This document shows, in pieces, positions 27,185 through 36,319 of a DNA stretch of 64,000 nucleotides. Each line of letters begins with the position of its first letter. The first letter of the stretch is position 1. The DNA is taken from the NCBI GenBank assembly GCA_050633665.1, contig JBOEGY010000001.1:434001-498000 (forward strand). Direction: 5' to 3'. The DNA is from JAUIAI01 sp050633665 (GTDB lineage Bacteria; Pseudomonadota; Gammaproteobacteria; Burkholderiales; Burkholderiaceae_E). A program made the translations under genes and the position numbers. The notes under the pieces were generated by a model. That model was not told the DNA's origin. It saw nothing but the letters and a program-made list of their open reading frames with translations, and made no database searches.

Positions 27185-28291
27185 TCAGGCGGGTTCAATG
27201 GACAGATGGCGTCGCAAATAGGTGTGGAAGTGTTGCATACCGTCTTCCATCGGGGTCTGGTAGGGGCCGGTCTCGACGGTGCCGCGTTCGATCAGCGCGC
27301 GCCGGCCGGCATCCATGCGCCGGGCTATTTCATCATCTTCGACCGCGGTTTCCATGTAGGCAGCCCGCTCGGCCTCGACAAAGTCCCGCTCGAATAACGA
27401 GACTTCTTCCGGGTAGTAGAACTCCACGACATTCAGGGTTTCCTGCGGTGATTGCGGAATCAGGGTTGACACCACCAGGACGTCCGGATACCACTCGACC
27501 ATGATGTTCGGGTAGATGGTCATCCAGATGGCGCCGTATTTCGGGGCGACACCGCCTTGGCGTTGTAAGACCTGTTCATGCCAGCGGCGGTAGGTTTCGG
27601 TACCGGGCTGCTGCAAGTCTTCGTGGATGCCGACGGTTTGCACCGAAAAATATTCGCCGAACTGCCACTGTAAGTCATCGCATGTGACAAACTGGCCCAG
27701 ACCGGGGTGGAACGGCCCGACATGGTAGTCCTCAAGGTAGACCTCGATAAAGGTTTTCCAGTTGTAGTCGCACGCATGCATTTCGACGTGGTCGAGCCGG
27801 AAACCGTCAAAATTGATTAAATCCTGAAGCGCGACAGACGCCAGGTCGTGGGTGATGTCGCGGTCGCCGGCAAACAACAGGCCACGCCAGTTCTGGAGAT
27901 CAAAGCTGGTCAGGTTCGCGCAGGGCTGGGTCTGAAACTGGGGGGCACCCAGTAAACTGCCGTCCAGGCCGTACGTCCAGCGATGCAACGGGCAGACAAT
28001 TTGCTCGGTATTGCCGCGGCCCCGCAGCATCAAGGCCTGGCGGTGGCGACAGACATTGGATAGCAAAACCGGAGTTTCTGCGTTGCGTAGCAACACTCTG
28101 CCATCCAGTTCAGCCCGGACGGTCGCGTAGTCACCAGGCTGGGGGATCATCAGCTCGTGGCCGACGTACTGAGGCCCTGTCTTGAACAGGGTCTTGATTT
28201 CCTGGTCCAGCACAGCCTGGTCGAAATAGGCGCCCGGGGCAAGTTGTGTGTGCGGCGGTGCGAGTAAATCGTGGCGGTCCGAATCGGACAT
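27185..28291 (-). CDS. Rieske non-heme iron oxygenase, alpha subunit
   Basis: A 368-residue aromatic ring-hydroxylating oxygenase catalytic subunit. The Rieske [2Fe-2S] motif is 'CRH' then 'CPLH' 17 residues later (about residues 75-100). The mononuclear iron site is in 'EDYHVGPFHPG' near residue 185. The ATG at 28291 is preferred because AGGAG lies seven bases before it; a TTG at 28312 is less likely. No small subunit, ferredoxin or reductase gene is adjacent, so electrons must come from elsewhere. Substrate is unknown; homologues act on aromatics, choline-type amines and carnitine. Confidence 0.9.
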   Translation of the reverse strand: MSDSDRHDLLAPPHTQLAPGAYFDQAVLDQEIKTLFKTGPQYVGHELMIPQPGDYATVRAELDGRVLLRNAETPVLLSNVCRHRQALMLRGRGNTEQIVCPLHRWTYGLDGSLLGAPQFQTQPCANLTSFDLQNWRGLLFAGDRDITHDLASVALQDLINFDGFRLDHVEMHACDYNWKTFIEVYLEDYHVGPFHPGLGQFVTCDDLQWQFGEYFSVQTVGIHEDLQQPGTETYRRWHEQVLQRQGGVAPKYGAIWMTIYPNIMVEWYPDVLVVSTLIPQSPQETLNVVEFYYPEEVSLFERDFVEAERAAYMETAVEDDEIARRMDAGRRALIERGTVETGPYQTPMEDGMQHFHTYLRRHLSIEPA

Positions 28292-28418
28292 CCGGGGCTC
28301 CTGCAAATTCAAAACTTCAGTTAAATCGAACGGTAAACGTCAGTATTTTCCATGATCTGACACTGATTCGGCTTCTCGGCCGGGTTCCCCTTAGAATACA
28401 GTTTTACGTGCTCAATCC

Positions 28419-28736
28419 ATGCCTCGCAAACCTCAATCAGCCAAAGCCGACCCGTCTTCCGCCGGGAACTCCAATCCGGACGCCGCCGCCGCGCTTGACG
28501 GCGTCAGCTTCGAGCACGCAATTGGCGAACTCGAAGGGATTGTCGAGCAAATGGAAAACGGCGATGTATCGCTTCAGGAGTCTCTGGCCTCTTATCAGCG
28601 CGGCGCCGCGCTGATAACCCATTGTCGCCGCTCGCTGGATGAGGTGGCTCAGCAGGTCAAGGTTCTCGAGAACGGATTACTCAAGCCGATGCAGGCAGAT
28701 GCCGAGCCGCAAGGCGCTGATGGTGACAACTCTTGA
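28419..28736 (+). CDS. xseB: Exodeoxyribonuclease VII small subunit
   Basis: A 105-residue protein whose C-terminal 70 residues are the XseB coiled-coil hairpin ('FEHAIGELEGIVEQMENGDVSL' in two parts, then 'SLASYQRGAALI'). It joins XseA to degrade single-stranded DNA. The first 25 residues are a variable Pro/Ser/Ala-rich extension. It overlaps ispA by four bases (TTGA), the usual xseB-ispA-dxs order. Confidence 0.95.
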   Translation: MPRKPQSAKADPSSAGNSNPDAAAALDGVSFEHAIGELEGIVEQMENGDVSLQESLASYQRGAALITHCRRSLDEVAQQVKVLENGLLKPMQADAEPQGADGDNS

Positions 28737-29635
28737 CGATCTCTGTAGCCCCTGACTTCAAGGACTGGTTTAAGGCCGGACTGGAGCGAGCCGAAGCCGC
28801 ACTGGATGCCAGGCTCCCGGCGCGTTCGGTTGCGCCTGCCCGGTTGCATGAGGCGATGCGTTATGCAGCGCTGGATGGCGGCAAGAGAATCCGCCCGATG
28901 CTGGTCTATGCCACCGGTGAATTGTCGGCCGACCGTTCGGCCTCCGTTCGGGATTCGCTCGATAGTGCCGCGTGTGCGGTTGAGTTGATTCACGCCTATT
29001 CGCTTGTGCATGATGATCTACCGTGCATGGATAACGACGATCTGCGCCGCGGCAAACCCACCGTACACCGGCAGTTTGACGAGGCGACCGCCATGCTGGT
29101 CGGCGATGCCTTGCAGGCACAGGCTTTTCAGGCGCTGGTCGGCTTGCCGGCTGAATCTCTGGCAGCCGGCCTGGCCGAGCTGTCCCGCGCTGCCGGGTCA
29201 GTTGGCATGGCAGGCGGGCAGGCCATTGATCTGGCCGCTGTAGGCAACACCATGACGCAGGAGTCTCTTGAAGACATGCATAGGCGCAAGACCGGCGCGC
29301 TATTGACAGCGGCAGTCCGTCTGGGCTGGTTCGCAGCCTGCCCGGGTCAGCAGATGCCCGCGAGTCTGGAAACCTATGCTGCCGCCGTCGGATTGGCATT
29401 TCAGGTGGTTGACGACATTCTGGATGTTGAAGGCGACACAGCCGATCTTGGTAAGACGGCCGGCAAAGATGCCGAACAGAACAAGCCGACGTTTGTCTCG
29501 ATACTCGGTCTGGCGAAAGCCCGCTCATTAGCAAACTCACTACAAACAGAGGCGACTGAAGCGCTGGCGGAATTTGGGCCGGACGCAGGCAGATTGGCAT
29601 CAATTGCTGATCTCGTGACCAATCGCAAGCACTGA
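28733..29635 (+). CDS. ispA: Polyprenyl (farnesyl/geranyl) diphosphate synthase
   Basis: A 300-residue trans-prenyltransferase that condenses isopentenyl diphosphate with allylic diphosphates for quinone, undecaprenyl and other isoprenoid synthesis. The first aspartate-rich motif is 'DDLPCMDNDD' near residue 93 and the second 'VVDDILD' near 224; 'LDGGKRIRPML' is also conserved. The start is TTG at 28733, coupled to the xseB stop. The farnesyl product length is assumed from family and context. Confidence 0.95.
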   Translation: MTISVAPDFKDWFKAGLERAEAALDARLPARSVAPARLHEAMRYAALDGGKRIRPMLVYATGELSADRSASVRDSLDSAACAVELIHAYSLVHDDLPCMDNDDLRRGKPTVHRQFDEATAMLVGDALQAQAFQALVGLPAESLAAGLAELSRAAGSVGMAGGQAIDLAAVGNTMTQESLEDMHRRKTGALLTAAVRLGWFAACPGQQMPASLETYAAAVGLAFQVVDDILDVEGDTADLGKTAGKDAEQNKPTFVSILGLAKARSLANSLQTEATEALAEFGPDAGRLASIADLVTNRKH

Positions 29636-29657
29636 AGTTGCAGGCAGGAGAAGAAAA

Positions 29658-31640
29658 ATGTCATCGGATAAAAAGCCGGAAATTCAATCAAACCCTCAAT
29701 CGATGTCTGTGCCGCTAGCCGACCAGTCGGCCCGTCAGTTCCTGAACAGTATCGAGTCGCCATCAGATTTGCGAAAGCTGCCGCGTGAGGCGCTGGGTGT
29801 GCTGGCTGATGAATTGCGTGAGTTCGTGTTGCAGTCGGTCTCAAAAACCGGCGGCCATTTGTCGAGCAATCTCGGAACCGTCGAGCTGACTATCGCCTTG
29901 CACCATGTGTTTGACACACCGCGCGACCGTATCGTCTGGGATGTTGGCCATCAGAGTTATGCGCATAAGATCCTGACCGGTCGCCGTGACCAGATGGATT
30001 CTTTGCGGCAATTTGGCGGTATCAGTGGATTCCCGCGGCGTGATGAGTCTGAGTACGATACCTTCGGCACCGCCCATTCCTCAACCTCGATTTCCGCAGC
30101 GCTCGGCATGGCGGTGGCTTCCCGAAACAAAGGTGAAAACGAAGGCAGCGGACGCCGCCGTCATGTCGCCGTGATCGGTGACGGCGCGCTGAGTGCCGGC
30201 ATGGCATTTGAGGCGATGAACAATGCCGGGGTAACCGACAACATCGACTTGTTGGTGATCCTGAACGACAACGACATGTCGATCTCGCCGGCGGTTGGTG
30301 CATTGAACAACTATCTGGCCAGATTGTTGTCGGGCAAGATTTACACCCAGGCGAAAGATATCGGCCGGGCCGTGTTGTCTCATGTGCCGCCGGTTTTCGA
30401 ACTGGCCCGTAAACTGGAAGAGCATGCCAAAGGCATGGTGGCCCCCGGGACAATGTTTGAGGAGTTTGGCTTTAACTATGTCGGTCCGATTGATGGTCAT
30501 GATCTGGAAATGTTGCTGCCGACCCTGCAAAACCTGAGAGACCTGCGCGGACCGCAGTTTTTGCATATCGTGACCCGCAAGGGGCAGGGTTATAAGCGCG
30601 CCGAAGCCGATCCGGTCGCCTACCACGGTCCTGGTAAATTCAATCCGGCCGAAGGGCTGGTTAAGTCGCAGACGCCGGCAAAACCGACGTTCACCAATGT
30701 GTTCTCGGACTGGATTTGCGACATGGCAGCTCTCGATGAGCGTCTGGTTGGCATTACGCCCGCGATGCGCGAAGGCTCCGGCCTTAATGAGTTTGAGCGG
30801 CGCTTCCCGGATCGGTATTTTGATGTGGGTATTGCCGAGCAACATGCAGTGACATTTGCCGGCGGCCTCGCCTGCGAAGGGCTCAAGCCGGTCGTTGCGA
30901 TTTACAGTACCTTCCTGCAACGCGGTTACGACCAACTCGTGCATGATGTTGCCTTGCAGGATCTGCCGGTGATGTTTGCTCTGGATCGTGCCGGGGTTGT
31001 TGGTGCCGACGGCGCGACTCATATCGGCGCCTACGATTACGCTTTTTTGCGTTGTCTTCCCAATATGGCGATTCTTGCGCCGAGCGATGAAAACGAATGT
31101 CGTCAGTTGCTCTACACCGCCTTTCAGCACGACGGGCCGACCGCCGTGCGCTACCCGCGTGGAGCCGGCGTCGGGGCAACGGTCAAGAAAGACCTGGTGG
31201 CGGTTCCCTGGGGCAAGGGCGAGGTGCGCTTCGAAGGCAAACGGCTGGCGATTCTGGCTTTTGGCACGCTGGTCGCAGCAGCCGAAACGGTTGGCCGCGA
31301 ACTGGGCGCAACCGTGGTCAACATGCGTTTTGTCAAGCCGGTTGATGCACAGCTACTGGCCGAACTGGCGACTACTCATGACGCTTTCGTTACCCTTGAA
31401 GAGCATGTCGTGATGGGCGGTGCGGGCAGTGCGGTTGTTGAGAGCCTGAACGAACAGGGGATTACCCGTCCGGTATTGCAGTTGGGTCTGCCTGACCAGA
31501 ATATTGATCACGGCGATCAGAAAAAACTGCTGGCGTTACAGGGGCTGGACGCCGACGGGATTCGCAAATCCATTGAAGCCAGGTTTGCCGACTTATTGTC
31601 CAGCGATGGCACGCCCCGACTGGTTTCGCGTCGCGCCTGA
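29658..31640 (+). CDS. dxs: 1-deoxy-D-xylulose-5-phosphate synthase
   Basis: A 660-residue thiamine-diphosphate enzyme making DXP from pyruvate and glyceraldehyde 3-phosphate, the first step of the MEP isoprenoid pathway and a source for thiamine and pyridoxal. Motifs include 'VGHQSYAHKILTGR' near 97, the cofactor site 'GDGALSAGMAFEA' to 'LNDNDMSIS' (about 174-212), and 'FDVGIAEQHAVTFA' near 392. A 30-residue N-terminal extension makes it longer than many homologues. A GGAG-type site precedes the ATG. It supplies precursors for ispA just upstream. Confidence 0.97.
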   Translation: MSSDKKPEIQSNPQSMSVPLADQSARQFLNSIESPSDLRKLPREALGVLADELREFVLQSVSKTGGHLSSNLGTVELTIALHHVFDTPRDRIVWDVGHQSYAHKILTGRRDQMDSLRQFGGISGFPRRDESEYDTFGTAHSSTSISAALGMAVASRNKGENEGSGRRRHVAVIGDGALSAGMAFEAMNNAGVTDNIDLLVILNDNDMSISPAVGALNNYLARLLSGKIYTQAKDIGRAVLSHVPPVFELARKLEEHAKGMVAPGTMFEEFGFNYVGPIDGHDLEMLLPTLQNLRDLRGPQFLHIVTRKGQGYKRAEADPVAYHGPGKFNPAEGLVKSQTPAKPTFTNVFSDWICDMAALDERLVGITPAMREGSGLNEFERRFPDRYFDVGIAEQHAVTFAGGLACEGLKPVVAIYSTFLQRGYDQLVHDVALQDLPVMFALDRAGVVGADGATHIGAYDYAFLRCLPNMAILAPSDENECRQLLYTAFQHDGPTAVRYPRGAGVGATVKKDLVAVPWGKGEVRFEGKRLAILAFGTLVAAAETVGRELGATVVNMRFVKPVDAQLLAELATTHDAFVTLEEHVVMGGAGSAVVESLNEQGITRPVLQLGLPDQNIDHGDQKKLLALQGLDADGIRKSIEARFADLLSSDGTPRLVSRRA

Positions 31641-31660
31641 ACGCGCGGGGGGAGCAGAGC

Positions 31661-32182
31661 ATGATTGGATTCAATCTCAACGGTGCGCCGTTACAAACAG
31701 AGGTCGACCCCGCAATGCCACTGCTCTGGGTGTTGCGCGACGAGCTTAATCTGACCGGAACCAAGTTCGGTTGTGGCGTTTCAGCCTGCGGCGCGTGCAC
31801 GGTTTTGCTGGATGGGCAAGCCGTCAGGACTTGCGTGCTTCCGGTGTCGGCGGTTGCCGGTCGCCGGGTCACGACGATTGAACTGAGCCGCCCGAATGCT
31901 GAATCCGACGCGTCGCCTACTCAACTGGATGCCATCGCCGCTGACCAGCAACTGATTCTGCAAACGCTACAGGCGGCCTGGATTGAAGAGCAGGTGCCGC
32001 AATGCGGTTATTGTCAGTCCGGAATGTTGATGGCCGCCACTTCACTGCTGGGCCAGCATGCCGCGCCCAGTGAACAGCAGATCAGCCAGGCGATGGCCAA
32101 CCTTTGTCGGTGTGGGACTTATCAACGCGTCCGTCGTGCGATCGACAACGCAGCCGGCAAACTCGCCGAGAAGTCCGCGTGA
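31661..32182 (+). CDS. [2Fe-2S] subunit of a molybdenum hydroxylase (IorA-like)
   Basis: A 173-residue small subunit of the xanthine-oxidase family, similar to isoquinoline 1-oxidoreductase alpha. The plant-type cluster motif is 'CGVSACGACTV' with a later cysteine near residue 58, and the second cluster uses 'CGYCQSGM' and 'LCRCGTY'. It transfers electrons from the molybdenum subunit encoded next. No FAD subunit gene is nearby, which fits the IorAB type that uses a membrane cytochrome or other acceptor. GGGGGAG precedes the ATG. A shared transcript with dxs (20-base gap) is possible. Confidence 0.92.
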   Translation: MIGFNLNGAPLQTEVDPAMPLLWVLRDELNLTGTKFGCGVSACGACTVLLDGQAVRTCVLPVSAVAGRRVTTIELSRPNAESDASPTQLDAIAADQQLILQTLQAAWIEEQVPQCGYCQSGMLMAATSLLGQHAAPSEQQISQAMANLCRCGTYQRVRRAIDNAAGKLAEKSA

Positions 32183-34455
32183 AGCGGCGCTCCTTCCTTG
32201 TGCGCTCTGTCGCGACGGTGGCTGGGGTTGGGACGGTCTTGCTGGTCGGCTGGGGTGTCATGCCGGCGCGCAGTCGTCTGGGGTCTGCGGAGGCTCTGCC
32301 TATTACCGACAATGCACTGGCCTTGAATGGCTGGGTGCGCATTCAGAGTGATGGCAAAGCCGTCCTGATAATGCCCCGTTCGGAAATGGGGCAGGGGGTG
32401 CATACGGGTTTGGCCACTCTGCTCGCCGAAGAGCTGGACCTGCCGCTGGACCGTATCGGACTGGAGCAGGCGCCCGACGCAGCCATTTATGGCAACGTCG
32501 CCATGCTGACCGGATCACTCCCTTTCCACCCGCTCGATAAAGAGGCAGAGCGGCCGGCGATGACAATTCGCGCCGCCGAATGGATAGTTGGCAAAGTCAT
32601 GCGCGAACTCGGGGTCAATGTCACCGGAGGTTCCAGTTCAATGGCCGACGCCTGGTCGGTGGTTCGGCTGGCCGGTGCTTCGGCCCGTCATGCGCTGGTA
32701 GCTGCCGCCGCAGCGCGATGGGGAGCGAGCGCATCGCAGCTACAGACCGAAAACGGGTGGATCATCCATCCGGACGGACGTCAATTGCATTACGGTGAGC
32801 TTGCCGCCGATGCCGCCCGCTTGCCGATCAAGGAAGATATTTCTCCGAAGCCGCGTGCAAACTGGCGCCTGATCGGCCAGCCGGTCCGGCGTGTCGATGT
32901 GCCAGCGAAAGTGGACGGCACGGCGCGGTTCGGCATCGATGTCCGCCTGCCGGGGATGTTGTTTGCTGCGGTCAGTCTATGCCCGACGCTTGGCGGTCGC
33001 CTGCTCGAAGTCAATGAGACAGAGTTGACGGCGATGCCCGGCGTCAGCGCAGTCGTGACGCTGCCGCCGATGGGCGGTACCAGCGGTGGGTTCGCGATTG
33101 TGGCCTCGCATACCTGGCACGCTCAGCAAGCCGCCCGGAAAGCCCGACCGAGCTGGGACCACGGTCCAAACCATCTGGTCAACACCAGTGGCGTGATGCG
33201 TGATCTCGATCAGGCACTGCGAACAGAATCCGGGTTCACTTTTTACTCTCTCGGCGATGTTGATGCAGCGCTGGCCGAAATGCCCAACAAGCTCGAGGCC
33301 AGTTATCAGGCTCCGCACCTGGCTCATGCCACTCTTGAGCCAATGAATGCGACTGCTTTATATCGCGACGGAATGCTGGACGTCTGGGCGCCGACGCAGG
33401 TTCCCGGTCTGGCTGTTAAGGCGGCTGCGAAAGCCGCTGGAATACCTGCCGAACAAGTGCGCTTGCATGTGACTCTGCTCGGCGGCGGATTCGGACGCCG
33501 ATTGGAAACAGATTTTGTTTCCCAGGCGGTTTCGGTTGCGATGGCGCTACCCGGTCAGGCGGTTCAGACTGTCTGGTCGCGCGAACAAGACATGACGCAC
33601 GACTTTTACCGGCCGACGCAAGTGGTGCAACTCCAGGCCGGAGTCGATCAGACCGGAAAACTCCAGGCCCTGAAAATTCTTTCGGCTGGTGACTCCATTA
33701 TTGATGACTGGATGTCCAGAACGCTACCCGTCTCGGGTGGCTTGCCCGACAAGACGACGGCCGAAGGGTTATTCGACCAAGCCTACGGTATTCCCCATCA
33801 ATCAATGTCACATATCAAGACCAGATCTGGGGTGCCCATAGGTTTCTGGCGTTCGGTCGGGCATTCGCATGCAGCGTTTTTTATCGAATCCTTTATCGAC
33901 GAAATTGCCAATGCGCTTGCGACGGATCCGCTCGCCTTTCGCCTGGCGCTACTGGACAGTGCGCCGCGTCATGCGGCGGTGCTACGTCTGGCGCGCGACA
34001 AATCCGACTGGGGCAGTCCGATGCCGCGCGGCATGGCGCGCGGGGTTGCACTTCATGAGTCATTCGGCTCAGTCGTCGCTCAGGTTGCTGAAGTGTCTAT
34101 AGTCGACGGTGAGCTCAGGGTGCATCGGGTGACGTGCGCGATCGATTGCGGCACGGCTGTAAACCCGACGGTGATCGCCCAGCAAATGGAATCCAGCGTC
34201 ATTTTTGGACTGACCGCTGCACTTTATGGCCGGATCGACATCAAAGGCGGGCAGGTCAAACAACAGAATTTTCCGGATTACCCTCTGGTCACACTAGCGC
34301 AGGCGCCGCAAGTGACAACGCATATCATTTCCAGCACCAAGCCGCCGTCCGGGGTCGGTGAGCCCGGATTGCCACCAATTGCGCCGGCAGTGGCGAACGC
34401 GATGTTTACCCTAAGCGGCATTCGCGCTCGGCGATTACCGTTACGAACCGGCTAG
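32179..34455 (+). CDS. Molybdopterin-binding subunit of a xanthine-oxidase-family enzyme (IorB-like)
   Basis: A 758-residue large subunit. I chose the GTG at 32179, which overlaps the upstream stop as GTGA and gives a twin-arginine start 'KRRSFLV' and a hydrophobic segment; the longer frame from 32104 lies inside the small-subunit gene. Landmarks: 'MGQGVHTGLATLLAEELD' near 97 (in two parts), 'GGGFGRRLE' near 435, and the catalytic glutamate motif 'GVGEPGLPP' near the end. The holoenzyme should hydroxylate an N-heteroaromatic or oxidise an aldehyde in or near the periplasm after Tat co-export with its small subunit. The substrate is unknown. Confidence 0.9.
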   Translation: MKRRSFLVRSVATVAGVGTVLLVGWGVMPARSRLGSAEALPITDNALALNGWVRIQSDGKAVLIMPRSEMGQGVHTGLATLLAEELDLPLDRIGLEQAPDAAIYGNVAMLTGSLPFHPLDKEAERPAMTIRAAEWIVGKVMRELGVNVTGGSSSMADAWSVVRLAGASARHALVAAAAARWGASASQLQTENGWIIHPDGRQLHYGELAADAARLPIKEDISPKPRANWRLIGQPVRRVDVPAKVDGTARFGIDVRLPGMLFAAVSLCPTLGGRLLEVNETELTAMPGVSAVVTLPPMGGTSGGFAIVASHTWHAQQAARKARPSWDHGPNHLVNTSGVMRDLDQALRTESGFTFYSLGDVDAALAEMPNKLEASYQAPHLAHATLEPMNATALYRDGMLDVWAPTQVPGLAVKAAAKAAGIPAEQVRLHVTLLGGGFGRRLETDFVSQAVSVAMALPGQAVQTVWSREQDMTHDFYRPTQVVQLQAGVDQTGKLQALKILSAGDSIIDDWMSRTLPVSGGLPDKTTAEGLFDQAYGIPHQSMSHIKTRSGVPIGFWRSVGHSHAAFFIESFIDEIANALATDPLAFRLALLDSAPRHAAVLRLARDKSDWGSPMPRGMARGVALHESFGSVVAQVAEVSIVDGELRVHRVTCAIDCGTAVNPTVIAQQMESSVIFGLTAALYGRIDIKGGQVKQQNFPDYPLVTLAQAPQVTTHIISSTKPPSGVGEPGLPPIAPAVANAMFTLSGIRARRLPLRTG

Positions 34456-34473
34456 TCACCCAAAGGAATGTTC

Positions 34474-34899
34474 ATGAACAAAGCCACGGCCGGGAGGCCG
34501 CTGATTGCAGACAAGATTGACCATCTGGTCCTGACGGTTGCCGACATAGCAGCATCAACTGCTTTCTATGAGCGGGTACTGGGCTTCGAGGCCGAGTTTT
34601 TTCATGGACCGGAAGGCCAGCCACGACATGCGCTGAAGTTTGGTCAGGTCAAAATCAATCTGCAGGATGCGCAAACCGAAACACCGACGAAAGCGGCCGT
34701 GCCGACCCGTGGTTCCGGCGACTTCTGCCTGATTGCCGCCATCCCGTTGGCCGATGTGATGGCTCATCTTGAGAAAGAGCAGGTTCCCATCGAGGCCGGA
34801 CCGGTGGATCGGCGCGGGGCCATGGGCCCGATCAAATCGGTTTATTTTCGTGACCCTGACCAGAACCTGATTGAAGTGGCTGAATACCGCTCCCGGTGA
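34474..34899 (+). CDS. VOC (glyoxalase/dioxygenase superfamily) protein
   Basis: A 141-residue single-module VOC metalloenzyme-fold protein. The strand-helix start 'KIDHLVLTVADIAAS' with a metal-ligand-type histidine, 'FYERVLGFE', and the final 'VYFRDPDQNLIEVAEY' with the usual glutamate support the call. The ATG at 34474 is seven bases after AAGGA, better than the ATG at 34468. Relatives include glyoxalase I, fosfomycin resistance and ring-cleavage enzymes; the operon with a molybdenum hydroxylase and a BenE transporter suggests catabolism of an aromatic compound. Confidence 0.88.
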   Translation: MNKATAGRPLIADKIDHLVLTVADIAASTAFYERVLGFEAEFFHGPEGQPRHALKFGQVKINLQDAQTETPTKAAVPTRGSGDFCLIAAIPLADVMAHLEKEQVPIEAGPVDRRGAMGPIKSVYFRDPDQNLIEVAEYRSR

Positions 34900-36080
34900 G
34901 TTGGTTGATGACGCCTGGCGGTTTTGCTGATCGCCTGCGTGCGGTCGCCGGATCGTTGGCCGCCGCAGTTTCGGCCACGGTTATCGGCTTCGCCAGTTCG
35001 GCGGTTCTGGTTTTCCAGGCAGCGCAGACTCTGGGGGCGCCGGTCGAGCACTACGGTTCATGGATCTGGGCGAGCGCCACCGCGATGGGTTTGCTGACAA
35101 TCGTTCTGTCGATTCGCTTTCGCACACCCGTAGTAATTGCCTGGTCTACGCCCGGGGCCGCTTTGCTGGCCAGTTCGGCTGTCCAGGCGAGCCTGACTGA
35201 AGCAATCGGAGCGTTCTTGATCACGGGTTTGCTGATCACCGTGTCTGGCATGACAGGCTGGTTTGCGCGGCTGATGAATCGCGTCCCGCAGGCGATCGCC
35301 GGCGCTTTGCTGGCCGGCATTCTGGTCAGGTTCGGTTTTGATATTTTCCTGTCGATGCAGTCACGCCCGGGGCTTGTGCTGGCGATGTTCATCGCCTTTC
35401 TGATCGGCAGGCGATTCGCTCCCGGATACGCGATTGTTCTGGTCCTGGTCACCGGCGGCATGATCGCGTGGTGGCAACAAGCCATACGCATTGACACTCT
35501 CGAACCCAGCCTGGTGACCCCGGTGTGGACCATGCCGGATTATTCAGTCGCTGCCCTGGTTGGTCTTGCTTTGCCGCTATTCGTGGTGACGATGGCCTCA
35601 CAGAATATCCCCGGTGTGGCCGTTCTGCGAGCGCATGGCTATAAAACGCCGGTTTCACCACTGATCACCGGCACTGGCCTGGCGACAATGGTGTTTGCGC
35701 CTTTCGGCGCGTTCGCGGTGAATTTGTCGGCGCTGATCGCGGCAATCTGCATGAGTCCGGAGGTTCATCCGGATAGAGCGCTTCGTTATGGCTCGGCCGT
35801 TTTGTATGGCTTTTTATCCATTGCGGTCGGCCTGCTTGGTGCCACGGTCGCCAGCGTCTTTACGGCCTTGCCGGTTGAACTGGTCGCTGCGCTTGCCGGA
35901 CTTGCCTTGCTGGGTCCGATCAGTCTGGGCCTGAGTCAGGCGATGGCCGAGGCCGATCACCGGGACGCAGCGCTGGTGACGTTCCTGGTTGCCGCTTCAG
36001 GGGTTACCTTGTTTGAGGTGGGCTCGGCGTTCTGGGCCTTAATCGCCGCGGCGTTGGTCTGGGCGGTGGCCAGGCGTTGA
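34896..36080 (+). CDS. BenE family transporter (benzoate/H+ symporter type)
   Basis: A 394-residue inner-membrane protein with about twelve hydrophobic segments, of the BenE family. 'TPVVIAWSTPGAALLA' near residue 75 and 'ITGTGLATMVFAPFGAF' near 255 are family landmarks. It starts with GTG at 34896, overlapping the VOC stop as GTGA; an ATG four codons later is possible. Together with the preceding genes it likely imports an aromatic acid or similar compound, but the family's substrates are little tested. Confidence 0.9.
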   Translation: MSWLMTPGGFADRLRAVAGSLAAAVSATVIGFASSAVLVFQAAQTLGAPVEHYGSWIWASATAMGLLTIVLSIRFRTPVVIAWSTPGAALLASSAVQASLTEAIGAFLITGLLITVSGMTGWFARLMNRVPQAIAGALLAGILVRFGFDIFLSMQSRPGLVLAMFIAFLIGRRFAPGYAIVLVLVTGGMIAWWQQAIRIDTLEPSLVTPVWTMPDYSVAALVGLALPLFVVTMASQNIPGVAVLRAHGYKTPVSPLITGTGLATMVFAPFGAFAVNLSALIAAICMSPEVHPDRALRYGSAVLYGFLSIAVGLLGATVASVFTALPVELVAALAGLALLGPISLGLSQAMAEADHRDAALVTFLVAASGVTLFEVGSAFWALIAAALVWAVARR

Positions 36081-36128
36081 TGTCGACCAGCATGACGGTT
36101 CATCCGTTCTATCAGGCGATCCGGGCTG

Positions 36129-36177
36129 GAAACATGCATTTTTTCGCATGTTTCTGGCCGAGCCGCCTGAAAGGCGG
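36129..36177 (+). terminator. Two adjacent stem-loops after the BenE gene
   Basis: GAAACATGC (36129-36137) pairs perfectly with GCATGTTTC (36146-36154) around an eight-base loop rich in T. A second short stem, CCGCC (36163-36167) with GGCGG (36173-36177), follows. There is no clear T-tract after either, so termination efficiency is uncertain. A 64-residue open frame across this gap has no family features. Confidence 0.4.
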
Positions 36178-36319
36178 TGACAGGTCAGGACTTCAGCGCA
36201 TGATCTGCTCCGTTTTTCATCTGGCTGCGATAAGATCACTGGCAATTGCGGGGCTTGGGCGCTATTGGTAGGGTGTCAGGCCAAACTATTTCAACAGAAA
36301 GAAGAATCAGGGAGATACG

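Noticed and set aside
30081..31130. 349-codon minus-strand open frame inside dxs
   Set aside because: Lies wholly opposite a well-conserved gene and its translation matches no family pattern.
36077..36271. 64-codon open frame after the BenE gene
   Set aside because: Crosses two stem-loops and shows no protein-family features; more likely a 3' untranslated region.
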